A stretch of DNA of 64,000 bases from FEN-1219 sp035548835 (GTDB taxonomy: Bacteria > Pseudomonadota > Gammaproteobacteria > Steroidobacterales > Rariloculaceae), in NCBI GenBank assembly GCA_035548835.1, contig DASZSB010000148.1:71040-135039 (forward strand), read 5' to 3'. Positions 33,366 through 43,348 of this stretch are shown in pieces. The position numbers were made by a program, and so were the translations under genes. The first letter of the stretch is position 1. Every line of letters begins with the position of its first letter. The notes under the pieces were generated by a model. The model was not told where the DNA came from. It ran no database searches and saw only the letters and a program-made list of their open reading frames with translations.

Positions 33366-34655
33366 ATGGGTTTCCTGCTCGACGTCGCGTACCTGCTCGT
33401 TTTCATCGTCGTCTCGCCGTGGCTCATCTACCGTCTCGCGACGGCGGGCTTCGGCGACGTCGGCCGCCGCTTCGGCCTGAAGCTCGGTCCGCCCGCGCGG
33501 CGCAGCATCTGGCTTCACGGCTCGTCCGCGGGCGAGGTCGCGCTGCTGCGGCCGCTCGTCGCGCTGCTCGAGCGCGACTTTCCGGACACGCCGCTCGTGA
33601 TCTCCGCGTTCACCGTCACCGGCCTCGCGGCGGCGGCCCGGCTGTATCCGCGGCACCGCGTCGTGCCGCTGCCGTTCGATCTGTCGTTCGTGGTCGCACG
33701 CTGTTTCCGGCATTTCGATCCGGCGCTCGTGATCGTGGCCGAATCGGAGTTCTGGCCGAATTTCATCGCGGGCGCGCGGCGGCGTGGCACCCCCGTGGTG
33801 CTGATCAACGGCAAGATGTCGGCCAAGTCGTATCGCGTTCACCTGCGGACGGGGCTGATCGGACGCGTGCTGCGCATGCTCGATCTGCTGGCCGTGCAGA
33901 CGGAGGAGCACGCGGGGCGCCTGCACGCGCTCGGCGTGGACACGGCGCGGCTGCGCGTCACCGGCAACATGAAGTACGACCTCGCGCGGGTCGCCACCGA
34001 TCGTGATCAGGCGCAGGCGTTGCGCCTGGCGCTCGGCTACGGGCCGGATGACGTGGTCATCATCGGCGGCAGCCTGCACGAGCAGGAAGACGATGCGCTG
34101 CTCGACGCGTACGCCGCCGCGCGAGCCACCGGCGCGCCGGTGGCGCTGATTCTCGTGCCGCGTTACCCCGCCGATGCCGCCGGCGTGGAGCAGCGCGTGC
34201 AGGCGCGTGGATACGCCGCCGTCCGCAAGACGGCCGTCGACGCAGGCGTGCAGCGCGCGCCGGGGCAGGGCGGCGTGCTCGTCGTCGACACGGTCGGCGA
34301 GCTTGGCAAGCTCTACGCAGTGGCCGATCTCGCGTTCGTGGGCGGCAGCCTGTTCTTCCGCGGCGCGAACAAGGGCGGCCACAACCTCATGGAGCCCGCG
34401 ATCCTCGCGGTTCCCGTGCTGTTCGGTCCCTACAACTTCAGCTTCAAGGAGACCGTCGAGGACCTGCTGGCCGCGGATGCCGCGCGGCTCGTCCGCACTC
34501 CGGCGGAGCTCACCGCTGCGGTCGTGTCGCTGGTCGCAGACAGCCGCACGCGCCGCGAGCTCGGCGCGCGCGCTCAGCGCGTCGTGCACGCAGGGCAGGG
34601 AGCCACGGCACGCAACTACGCTCTGCTCGTGGAGTTGCTGCGGGCGCGTGCCTGA
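33366..34655 (+). CDS. Kdo-transferase paralogue (divergent WaaA)
   Basis: 429 residues from the ATG at 33366. A membrane anchor lies at the N-terminus (FLLDVAYLLVFIVVSPWLIY). The acceptor-side motif with the catalytic Glu is HGSSAGEVALL (Glu57), where WaaA normally has HAVSVGE. FWPNFIAGARRRG and the C-terminal GGSLFFRGANKGGHNLMEPA follow the GT30 plan but with an insertion and changed residues. It is a second Kdo-transferase-like enzyme beside the more typical copy at 37303. It may add a different residue or use a different nucleotide sugar. First gene of the Kdo cluster. Confidence 0.8.
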   Translation: MGFLLDVAYLLVFIVVSPWLIYRLATAGFGDVGRRFGLKLGPPARRSIWLHGSSAGEVALLRPLVALLERDFPDTPLVISAFTVTGLAAAARLYPRHRVVPLPFDLSFVVARCFRHFDPALVIVAESEFWPNFIAGARRRGTPVVLINGKMSAKSYRVHLRTGLIGRVLRMLDLLAVQTEEHAGRLHALGVDTARLRVTGNMKYDLARVATDRDQAQALRLALGYGPDDVVIIGGSLHEQEDDALLDAYAAARATGAPVALILVPRYPADAAGVEQRVQARGYAAVRKTAVDAGVQRAPGQGGVLVVDTVGELGKLYAVADLAFVGGSLFFRGANKGGHNLMEPAILAVPVLFGPYNFSFKETVEDLLAADAARLVRTPAELTAAVVSLVADSRTRRELGARAQRVVHAGQGATARNYALLVELLRARA

Positions 34656-34719
34656 GCGCTTGCCACGCCGTAATGCTTGGCCGCAAAATGCCACGATCTT
34701 TTAGGCACTTGGGCGCTTG

Positions 34720-35556
34720 ATGAGCAAGAAGCACGTTTTCGTCCGCGACATCGATTGCGGCTCCGATCGGATGTTCCTGATCGCCGGGCCCTGCGTGATC
34801 GAGGAAGAGTCGCTGATGATGCGTACGGCAGAGCGCCTGAAGAAGATCACGGCGTCGCTCGATCTCCCGCTGATCTTCAAGTCGTCGTTCTCGAAGGACA
34901 ACCGCAGCTCGCTAGACTACTACCAGGGTCCCGGTCTCGAGGCCGGCCTGAAGATCCTTGAGAAGATCAAGAGCGAGTTCGATCTGCCCGTCCTGACGGA
35001 CATCCACTACCCGTATCAGGCGGCGCCCGCGGCCGAAGTCTGCGACGTGATCCAGATCCCGGCGTATCTGTGCATGCAGTCGGAGCTCGTCGTGACCGCA
35101 GCGAAAACCGGCGCCGTCGTGAACGTGAAGCACGGCCAGTTCATCGCGCCGGAGAACATGGCCAAGCCGTGCCAGAAGATCGAGGCTTCGGGTAACGACA
35201 AGATCATCCTGACGGAGCGCGGCTACACGTTCGGCTACAACGATCTCGTGGTCGATCCGCGCAGCTTCTATCTGCTGCGCGAGATCGGCTACCCGGTCGT
35301 GTTCGACATCGGCCATTCGATCCGCAAGTACGGAATACCCAGCAAGGACCCGCGCGGCGGTGCGCGCCAGTTCCTGAACACGCTCGCGCGCGCCGGCGTT
35401 GCGGCGGGCGTCGACGGCATCTTCCTCGAGACGCACCCGAATCCGCCGGACGCGCTGTGCGACGCGGCGAGCCAGTACTACCTCGACGATCTCGAATCGT
35501 TCATCCGCCCGCTCATCGACATTCACAACCTCGTGCACGCGCAGCCGCTGCACTAA
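34720..35556 (+). CDS. kdsA: KdsA-type 3-deoxy-octulosonate 8-phosphate synthase, metal class
   Basis: 278 residues from the ATG at 34720 (a TTG precedes it). KdsA condenses arabinose 5-phosphate with phosphoenolpyruvate. The metal ligands of the metal-dependent class all appear: Cys25 (IAGPCVIEE), His199 (DIGHSIRKYG), Glu237 (FLETHPNP) and Asp248. Substrate-loop motifs FKSSFSKDNRSS and TERGYTFGYNDLVVD are present. Departures from typical KdsA are KHGQF instead of KKGQF or KKPQF (His138) and DIGHS instead of DVTHS. These may alter substrate choice. The next gene starts ten bases downstream. Confidence 0.88.
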   Translation: MSKKHVFVRDIDCGSDRMFLIAGPCVIEEESLMMRTAERLKKITASLDLPLIFKSSFSKDNRSSLDYYQGPGLEAGLKILEKIKSEFDLPVLTDIHYPYQAAPAAEVCDVIQIPAYLCMQSELVVTAAKTGAVVNVKHGQFIAPENMAKPCQKIEASGNDKIILTERGYTFGYNDLVVDPRSFYLLREIGYPVVFDIGHSIRKYGIPSKDPRGGARQFLNTLARAGVAAGVDGIFLETHPNPPDALCDAASQYYLDDLESFIRPLIDIHNLVHAQPLH

Positions 35557-35566
35557 AAGGGTCCCA

Positions 35567-36604
35567 ATGGAACTCTATCTCGACTCCGTCGATTTCAAGG
35601 AGATCGAAGCCGCGCTCGATTTCGGCTTCATCAAGGGCCTCACGACCACGCCGACGTTCATGCACCGCCACGGCATCACGGACATCGACGGCGCCATCGT
35701 GAAGCTGTCGAAGATGGTGCCGGAGCTGCAGGTGGAGGCGCTCGGCAACACGCCGGACCAGATCGTCGCCGAAGCGGAGCGCATCCTGGGTCTGGGGCTC
35801 GCCAAGCCGCCCGTATTCAAGGTGCCGATCAGCAACGAGGGCGTGAAGGCCTGCAAGCGCCTGCGCGACAAGGGTCACAAGGTCAATGTGCACCTGATCT
35901 ACACGCTGAACCAGGCATACATGGCCATGGAAGCGGGCGCGTCGTTCATCTGCCCGCTCGCCGGGCGCATGCAGGACCAGGGCCACGATGCGATCCAGCT
36001 GTTCGAGCAGTGCGTCGACGTGATCGATCGCTACGGCTACGACAGCAAGGTCATGTTCTCCTCGGTCCGGCATGCCGAGCACGTGCGCCAGGCCATGCTG
36101 ACCGGCGTGCACGTGTGCACGATGCCGTACAGCGTCATGAAGAATCTGTGCGAGAACACGCTGACGGCGCTCGGCACTGCGCAATTCCGCGAGCACACCG
36201 CCCTGATGACGGTGCGCGTAAAGGACGTGATTCGCGCCGCGAACCCCGTGTGTCAGACCACCGAGACGCTGACGAACGCGATGGTCAAGATGACGGAGTC
36301 GCGGCTCGGCGTCGTGACGCTGGTCGACACGGCCGGTGCCGTGGCCGGCGTGTTCACGGACGGCGATCTGCGGCGCAAGCTGCAGTCCGAGGGTCGCGGC
36401 ATCCTCGACAAGTCGTTCGCGGCGATCGGCTTCTCGAAGTCGCCGCACACGATCGAGCGCGACAGTCTGCTGAACGACGCCGTGAAGCTGTTCAAGAAGG
36501 CCGAGGTCGACAGCATCGTGGTCGTCGACGCGGGCAAGCCCGTGGGCGTGCTCGACGTTCAGGACCTGATCAAGCTCGGGCTGCTCGGCCAAGAGCATCT
36601 CTGA
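35567..36604 (+). CDS. Transaldolase/FSA-like domain fused to a KdsD-type CBS pair
   Basis: 345 residues. Residues 1-212 align with fructose-6-phosphate aldolase (FSA/TalC) from the first residues (MELYLD): Asp6, Schiff-base Lys85 (FKVPIS), Arg134 and Ser166 are kept. Active-site changes are TTNPS to TTTPT (Asn28 to Thr), NVTLIY to NVHLIY (His109) and SPFVGR to CPLAGR (Leu131). Residues 218-340 are two CBS motifs with GVFTDGDLRR and GVLDVQDLIKLG, the same features as the C-terminus of arabinose-5-phosphate isomerase KdsD/KpsF. No SIS isomerase domain is present. It lies between kdsA and a kdsC-like gene, so it probably makes or controls the KdsA sugar substrate. The reaction is unproven. Confidence 0.85.
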   Translation: MELYLDSVDFKEIEAALDFGFIKGLTTTPTFMHRHGITDIDGAIVKLSKMVPELQVEALGNTPDQIVAEAERILGLGLAKPPVFKVPISNEGVKACKRLRDKGHKVNVHLIYTLNQAYMAMEAGASFICPLAGRMQDQGHDAIQLFEQCVDVIDRYGYDSKVMFSSVRHAEHVRQAMLTGVHVCTMPYSVMKNLCENTLTALGTAQFREHTALMTVRVKDVIRAANPVCQTTETLTNAMVKMTESRLGVVTLVDTAGAVAGVFTDGDLRRKLQSEGRGILDKSFAAIGFSKSPHTIERDSLLNDAVKLFKKAEVDSIVVVDAGKPVGVLDVQDLIKLGLLGQEHL

Positions 36605-36605
36605 C

Positions 36606-37301
36606 ATGACGCACTCGGCCGAGCTCGAGAGCCGTTTCTCGAAGCTCGGCGGCGTGTTCGTGACTCCGGCGTCCGTGCTCGCCGAGCGGGTCCACGGGAT
36701 GCGCGGGCTCGTGTCGGACTGGGACGGCGTCTTCAATCAGGGTGCCAAGGGCGAGGGCGCGGAGAGCACCTACAGCGAGCCCGACTCGATGGGCACGAAC
36801 CTGCTGCGCTACGCACTGTGGCGCGCGCACGGCAGGCAGATGCCCATCGCGGCGCTGATCACGGGTGCGGAGAACCCGTCCGCGCGCGGCTTCGCGCTGC
36901 GCGAGCACTTCCACGCGATCTACTACGGCGCGCGCAACAAGACCCAGGCGATCGAGACGCTGTGCCGCGTGCAGCGCGTCTCGTCGGAGCACCTGATCTG
37001 CATCTTCGACGACGTCAACGATCTCGGCATGGCGTTCGCGTGCGGCATCCGGATCTTCGTGCAGCGCGCGGCGAGCCCGCTGCTGCGGGATTACGTGGTG
37101 AGCCAGGGGCTGTGCGATTACGTCACGGCGCTGCCGCCGGAGCGGCATGCGGTTCGCGAAGCCTGCGAGCTCATGCTCGGACTGCTCGGAGCGTTCGACG
37201 CCGTGGTCGCGTCGCGCGTGGCCTGGGACGCGGACTACGCCGCCTATTTCGCGGCGCGTCAGGCCGTGGCGACCGAGTTCGTGGACCACGCGAAGGACTG
37301 A
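36606..37301 (+). CDS. KdsC-like HAD phosphatase
   Basis: 231 residues, starting one base after the preceding stop. HAD motif I is VSDWDGVFN (Asp38 and Asp40), motif II ITGAEN (Thr86), motif III Lys112 in ARNKTQAIE, motif IV FDDVNDLGMA (Asp135, Asp136). The end DYVTALPPERHAVREACELML parallels the ADYVT..GGxGAVREV of KdsC. It differs from KdsC in TGA for TGR, FDD for GDD, and the missing GG before the AVRE segment, and it is about 50 residues longer. It should dephosphorylate Kdo 8-phosphate or a related acid. Confidence 0.8.
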   Translation: MTHSAELESRFSKLGGVFVTPASVLAERVHGMRGLVSDWDGVFNQGAKGEGAESTYSEPDSMGTNLLRYALWRAHGRQMPIAALITGAENPSARGFALREHFHAIYYGARNKTQAIETLCRVQRVSSEHLICIFDDVNDLGMAFACGIRIFVQRAASPLLRDYVVSQGLCDYVTALPPERHAVREACELMLGLLGAFDAVVASRVAWDADYAAYFAARQAVATEFVDHAKD

Positions 37302-37302
37302 C

Positions 37303-38634
37303 GTGGCCGTCTGGTCCATCGTCGTCTATCTGCTCGTGCCGTATGCGCTCGGCAACCTCGTGTGGCGTGCGCTGCGCTACCCCGCGTACTGGCACCGCTG
37401 GCCCGAACGCTTCGGGTTCGTGACGCCGCTGACCGGCCAGCGGACGATCTGGGTGCATGCGGTATCGGTCGGCGAAGTGCGCTCGGCCGCGCCGCTGATA
37501 CTCGCGCTGGCCGATCGCTATCCGCGGCACCGTCTGGTCGTGACCACGATGACGCCGACCGGCGCGGCGCAGGTCCGCGAGCTCTGCGGCGATCGCGCGA
37601 TCCACTGCTACGTGCCCTACGATCTGCCGGCCGCCGTGCGGCGGTTCCTGGATCGCATTCGGCCGGAAGTCGCGATCGTCGCGGAGACCGAGTTCTGGCC
37701 GAACCTCTTCGCCGAGTGCGGCCGCCGCGACATTCCGCTGTTGCTGGTGAACGGCCGGGTGTCGCAGGCGTCGCTGCGCGGCTACCTGCGCGTGCCTAAC
37801 ATCACGCGCGCGATGCTCGCGAACGCGGACCTGCTGTGCGCACAGACGCGCGTCGATGCGCAGCGGCTGCGCAACCTCGGCGCGCCGGAGCATCTGATCC
37901 ACGTGACGGGGAATCTGAAGTTCGACGTGGAGCTGCCCGCGCGCCTGCTGACGGAGGCGCACGAGCTGCGCGGCCACTGGGGCCGCCAGCGGCCGGTCTG
38001 GATCGCCGCCAGCACGCACCGCGGCGAGGAGCGCAAGGTGCTCGACGCGTTCGCGCGCCTGAAGGCACGGTTGCCGCAGCTGCTGCTCGTGCTCGTGCCG
38101 CGCCACCCGGAGCGGTTCCACTCCGTGGCGCGTCTGTGCCGCAGCCGCGGCTATGCCGTGGCGCTGCGCAGCCGCACGCCGGGTGCGCTGCCGCCGGGCA
38201 CCGAGGTGCTGGTCGGCGACACGATGGGCGAGCTGCAGCGCCTGTATGCGGCCTCCGACGTGGCCTTCATCGGCGGCAGCCTGGTGCCGCACGGCGGCCA
38301 GAACCTGCTCGAGGCCTGCGCGGTGCACGTGCCCGTCGTGTTCGGGCCGCACATGTTCCACTTCGAGGAGATCAGTGCCATGGCGCTCGAGCGCGGCGCC
38401 GCGCGCCAGGTGCTCGACATCGACGAGCTCGTGGCCGCCGTGACGCTGTACTTCGAGCAGCCGGAACTCAGGCGCGTGGCGGGCCGCGCCGCCCATTCGC
38501 TCGTGACGGAGAATCGCGGCGCCCTCGCACGCACGCTCGGGCACGTCGAGGCCGCGCTGCTGGCTGCGGGCTGGAACGAGCTGGCGGCACCGGCCGCCGG
38601 GCGCGCGTCCGCGGCACCCGCGCGCGGCGCCTGA
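37303..38634 (+). CDS. waaA: Kdo transferase (canonical WaaA)
   Basis: 443 residues from a GTG one base after the kdsC-like stop. An N-terminal anchor (VVYLLVPYALGNLVW) is followed by RFGF and the catalytic segment VHAVSVGEVRSA (Glu58). ETEFWPNLF and the nucleotide-sugar site GGSLVPHGGQNLLEACA are standard for GT30 enzymes. It moves Kdo from CMP-Kdo to lipid A precursor at the cytoplasmic face of the inner membrane. The C-terminus has a short Ala/Pro-rich tail. KdsB, which makes CMP-Kdo, is not in this window. Confidence 0.9.
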   Translation: MAVWSIVVYLLVPYALGNLVWRALRYPAYWHRWPERFGFVTPLTGQRTIWVHAVSVGEVRSAAPLILALADRYPRHRLVVTTMTPTGAAQVRELCGDRAIHCYVPYDLPAAVRRFLDRIRPEVAIVAETEFWPNLFAECGRRDIPLLLVNGRVSQASLRGYLRVPNITRAMLANADLLCAQTRVDAQRLRNLGAPEHLIHVTGNLKFDVELPARLLTEAHELRGHWGRQRPVWIAASTHRGEERKVLDAFARLKARLPQLLLVLVPRHPERFHSVARLCRSRGYAVALRSRTPGALPPGTEVLVGDTMGELQRLYAASDVAFIGGSLVPHGGQNLLEACAVHVPVVFGPHMFHFEEISAMALERGAARQVLDIDELVAAVTLYFEQPELRRVAGRAAHSLVTENRGALARTLGHVEAALLAAGWNELAAPAAGRASAAPARGA

Positions 38635-38745
38635 CCGCGCGCGGCGCACGGGCGCCGCGAATCTGCTATCGTGGCGCGCGCCGGTGGATCGCCGGCACTC
38701 CCTGTCCCCCGTTCGATCGCGGCGCCTGCCGTGCGGTGACGTTCC

Positions 38746-40623
<1,878 letters not shown>

Positions 40624-40744
40624 CGGGCCGCCGCGTGCCCGCGGTGCCGCGCGACCGCAGCACTGCTCGAAAAGGTGACGAGCGTCCCGCAACGGTGCAA
40701 GCTCGTTGGCTACAGTCCGGGCATCACCCGCCGAGGACCGGCCG

Positions 40745-41557
40745 TTGCGACGAGAGGGAGTCCGAGCAATCGCGAGGCTGGCGTACGCGTCGCTGGCGTT
40801 CGTCGCGGCCGCCGCTGCGCCGGCCCGTGCCGCCGACGTCTCGCATTTCTTTCAGGCCGCCGGCGGGGGCGAGCCACGGGGCGACGCGGGCATGGTCGTC
40901 GATGGCGACTGGGTCCGGCTCAAGGCCGACGTGGCCCTGCAGACCCAGGACGGCAGCACGCAGGTCGTTCCCAATCTGCGTTCGAGCTTCGACCTGGGCC
41001 CGCGCGTCGACCTCGAAACCCGCCTCGGGTTCGCGGATCGCAACGGCGGGCCGCTCGGGACGATCGTGAAAACGCGCGTCCATTACGATCCACCCGCACC
41101 GTTCATCGAGTCGGTCGACGGCACGGTCTGGCGATCGCCCGGCGGTCAGGCGGGGGAAGCCCTGAACGTGGCGTTCAAAAAGGTCATCCAGGTGCCGGAT
41201 CGGCCGCGGCCCATCACGATCCGCGGCCGGGCCGTCGTGGAGAGCACGACGGCCGGCGTGGCTGCCGATGTCGCGGCCGTCGCCACGGGCGCAGAGAGCC
41301 GGCGCTACAGCCTCGAGACCGAGGTTCGCGGTCTCGTCACCAGCCTGATGCGGGGCCGCAGCGCGCTGCGTCTGAAGCTGGAACGTTCCGCCGGCGTGCT
41401 CGTCGAGAAGGTGGAGTCGCTGGCCTACGACTACTCCTGGACGCTGCGCAACGTCACGCAGCTCGGGTTCAATGTCGGCATGCAGCAACGCGCCACGGAG
41501 CAGACCGTCGCCGTCGTGGAGCCGTCGGTGGGGCTCACCTGGCGCGCGCAGTTCTGA
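40745..41557 (+). CDS. Exported beta-rich protein of unknown function
   Basis: 270 residues from a TTG at 40745, chosen because GAGGA lies nine bases upstream and the leader ARLAYASLAFVAAAAAPARAA starts soon after; a TTG at 40706 is the alternative. The mature part has alternating polar/hydrophobic strands (DWVRLKADVALQTQDG, TQLGFNVGMQQRA) and ends VGLTWRAQF, an aromatic-ended strand like that of outer-membrane barrels. The family is unknown. The stop abuts the stop of the convergent ankyrin gene. Confidence 0.6.
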   Translation: MRREGVRAIARLAYASLAFVAAAAAPARAADVSHFFQAAGGGEPRGDAGMVVDGDWVRLKADVALQTQDGSTQVVPNLRSSFDLGPRVDLETRLGFADRNGGPLGTIVKTRVHYDPPAPFIESVDGTVWRSPGGQAGEALNVAFKKVIQVPDRPRPITIRGRAVVESTTAGVAADVAAVATGAESRRYSLETEVRGLVTSLMRGRSALRLKLERSAGVLVEKVESLAYDYSWTLRNVTQLGFNVGMQQRATEQTVAVVEPSVGLTWRAQF

Positions 41558-43249
41558 TCAGCGGCACAGCCCGGGCGTCACGCAGATCGAGTCCAGCGTC
41601 CTGCCCGGCGGCGGCACCTTGAGACCGGCCTTCTGCATGTACTCGCGCAGCAGCGCGGCGGCTTCCGGATGCGGGATGGCCGACTGCACGCCCACGCGCA
41701 CGAGGCCGTCCGCGTAATCGATGGCCTGCCACGTCACGCCGGCCAGCTTGTGGATGCTGTCGCGGCTGCCGACGTCGCGCGTGTCGAGCTTCGCGCCGTG
41801 CTCCACCAGCACCCTGATGACGTCGGTGCGGCCCTTGTGCGCCGCGCCCATGAGGGCAGTGCGGCCCTCGGACGTGTCGCGCGCGTTCACGTCGTTGCCG
41901 AGCTCGATCAGCCACTTCACGACGTCGAGCGTCTGCTGCGGCGACCATTCGTAGGTCACGCCCTCGACCCAGCCGATGCCGGAAGCCACCATGAGCGGCG
42001 TGACGCCGGTGTCGGTGTTGATGTTCGGATCCGCGCCGTGGTCCCGCAGCAGCCTCATGAGCGTCATGTCGCCGGACTGCGCCGCGCGCAGGAACGGTGT
42101 GGCGCCTTCCTCGTACAGCCACTGGTGCGTGAACACCGTGCGCGTCTCGGTGCTCGAAGCCATGCGTGCGTTGACGTTGGCGCCGCGGTCGAGCAGCAGC
42201 TTGATGAACTCGAGGTGGTCCATGTCGGGCTTGCGCGTCGGGTAGTCGCCGCCCTCGATGTTGCGGTTGTCGGTTGCGATGTACAACGGATTCCAGCCGC
42301 CCTTGTTCGCGATGTTCGGATCGGCGCCGTGCTCGAGGAAGAACTTGCCGAGCTGGTAATAGCGGTTCTGCGTGGCCGTCAGCAGCGGCGTCCAGCCGAA
42401 TTCGCTGGTCTGGTTCACGTCCGCGCCGTGCTCGAGCAGGATCTTCGCGGTTGCGAGGTCGCCTTCGCGCGCCGCGAAGATCAGCGCGGTCAGTCCGCCC
42501 CAGTCGCCCCTCGTCTGGGTGGCCGGTGGGGGCGTCGCGTCCTCGGAGGGCGGCGGTGCCGGCTGCGCCGGCTTGCCCTTCTGCGGCACGCGGAAGCTGC
42601 CGCCGACACCGGAGACGTCGATGCCGCGCGCCACCTGCTCGATGCGCTCGCGGCCCGACGGCGCGAGATACGGGCGACGGCCGCGCGGAATCGCATTCGC
42701 GCGCAGTGCCGCGTCCGCGCCGTGTGCGAGCAGACTCTCGACGGCGGCAGGGTTGCGATATGCGGCCGCCCACATCAGCGCCGTGGTGCCGCGCAGCTTC
42801 TCGCGCGCGTTCACGTCGGCGCCGCGCTTCACGAGCAGCTCGATCGCCGGCACGTTGCCGGTGCGCGCGGCCATCATGAGTGCCGTCTCGCCGTTCCTGA
42901 GCGTGGAATTCGCTGGTGCGCCCGCGTCGAGCAGCAGCGCGAGCATCGCGGGGTCGCCGCGCTCGGCGGCCAGCAGCAGCGGTGCGACACCGGCTTCGTT
43001 GACGGCCGCGACGTTCGCGCCGGCCTTCAGCAGCTTGCGCACCGTGCCGACGTCGTCGCGGTACACGGCCCAGTGCAGCGCCGTGCCGCCGTCGGGCCGG
43101 GCGGCGTTGACGTCCGCGTGCGCGGCCAGCAGTCGATCGACCGCGGTCGAATCGCCGCGCATCACGGCATCGGCCAGGTCAGCCGCGTTGCAGCCGAACG
43201 TCGTGGCGAGCGCCACCACGGCCAGTGTCAGGCAGAGCCGGTGTTGCAT
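41558..43249 (-). CDS. Exported ankyrin-repeat protein
   Basis: 563 residues with a signal peptide CLTLAVVALATTFGCNA that also holds a possible lipobox-like Cys. About twelve ankyrin repeats can be counted, each with the TALMxAA and LLxxGADVN pattern (for example GETALMMAARTGNVPAIELL). A proline-rich linker (PAQPAPPPSEDATPPPATQ, near residue 235) divides them into two blocks. Ankyrin blocks bind proteins; here this would happen in the periplasm or at the surface. No catalytic domain is present. GGGGGATTC precedes the start. Confidence 0.85.
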   Translation of the reverse strand: MQHRLCLTLAVVALATTFGCNAADLADAVMRGDSTAVDRLLAAHADVNAARPDGGTALHWAVYRDDVGTVRKLLKAGANVAAVNEAGVAPLLLAAERGDPAMLALLLDAGAPANSTLRNGETALMMAARTGNVPAIELLVKRGADVNAREKLRGTTALMWAAAYRNPAAVESLLAHGADAALRANAIPRGRRPYLAPSGRERIEQVARGIDVSGVGGSFRVPQKGKPAQPAPPPSEDATPPPATQTRGDWGGLTALIFAAREGDLATAKILLEHGADVNQTSEFGWTPLLTATQNRYYQLGKFFLEHGADPNIANKGGWNPLYIATDNRNIEGGDYPTRKPDMDHLEFIKLLLDRGANVNARMASSTETRTVFTHQWLYEEGATPFLRAAQSGDMTLMRLLRDHGADPNINTDTGVTPLMVASGIGWVEGVTYEWSPQQTLDVVKWLIELGNDVNARDTSEGRTALMGAAHKGRTDVIRVLVEHGAKLDTRDVGSRDSIHKLAGVTWQAIDYADGLVRVGVQSAIPHPEAAALLREYMQKAGLKVPPPGRTLDSICVTPGLCR

Positions 43250-43348
43250 CGAATCCCCCGGGCGACCACCGACGTGAGTCGCCGTGGCCTCATCATAGTT
43301 CGGCGGGCCGGGTGCGCCAAACCCGGCGGGTGCGGCGATGGCCGCGGG

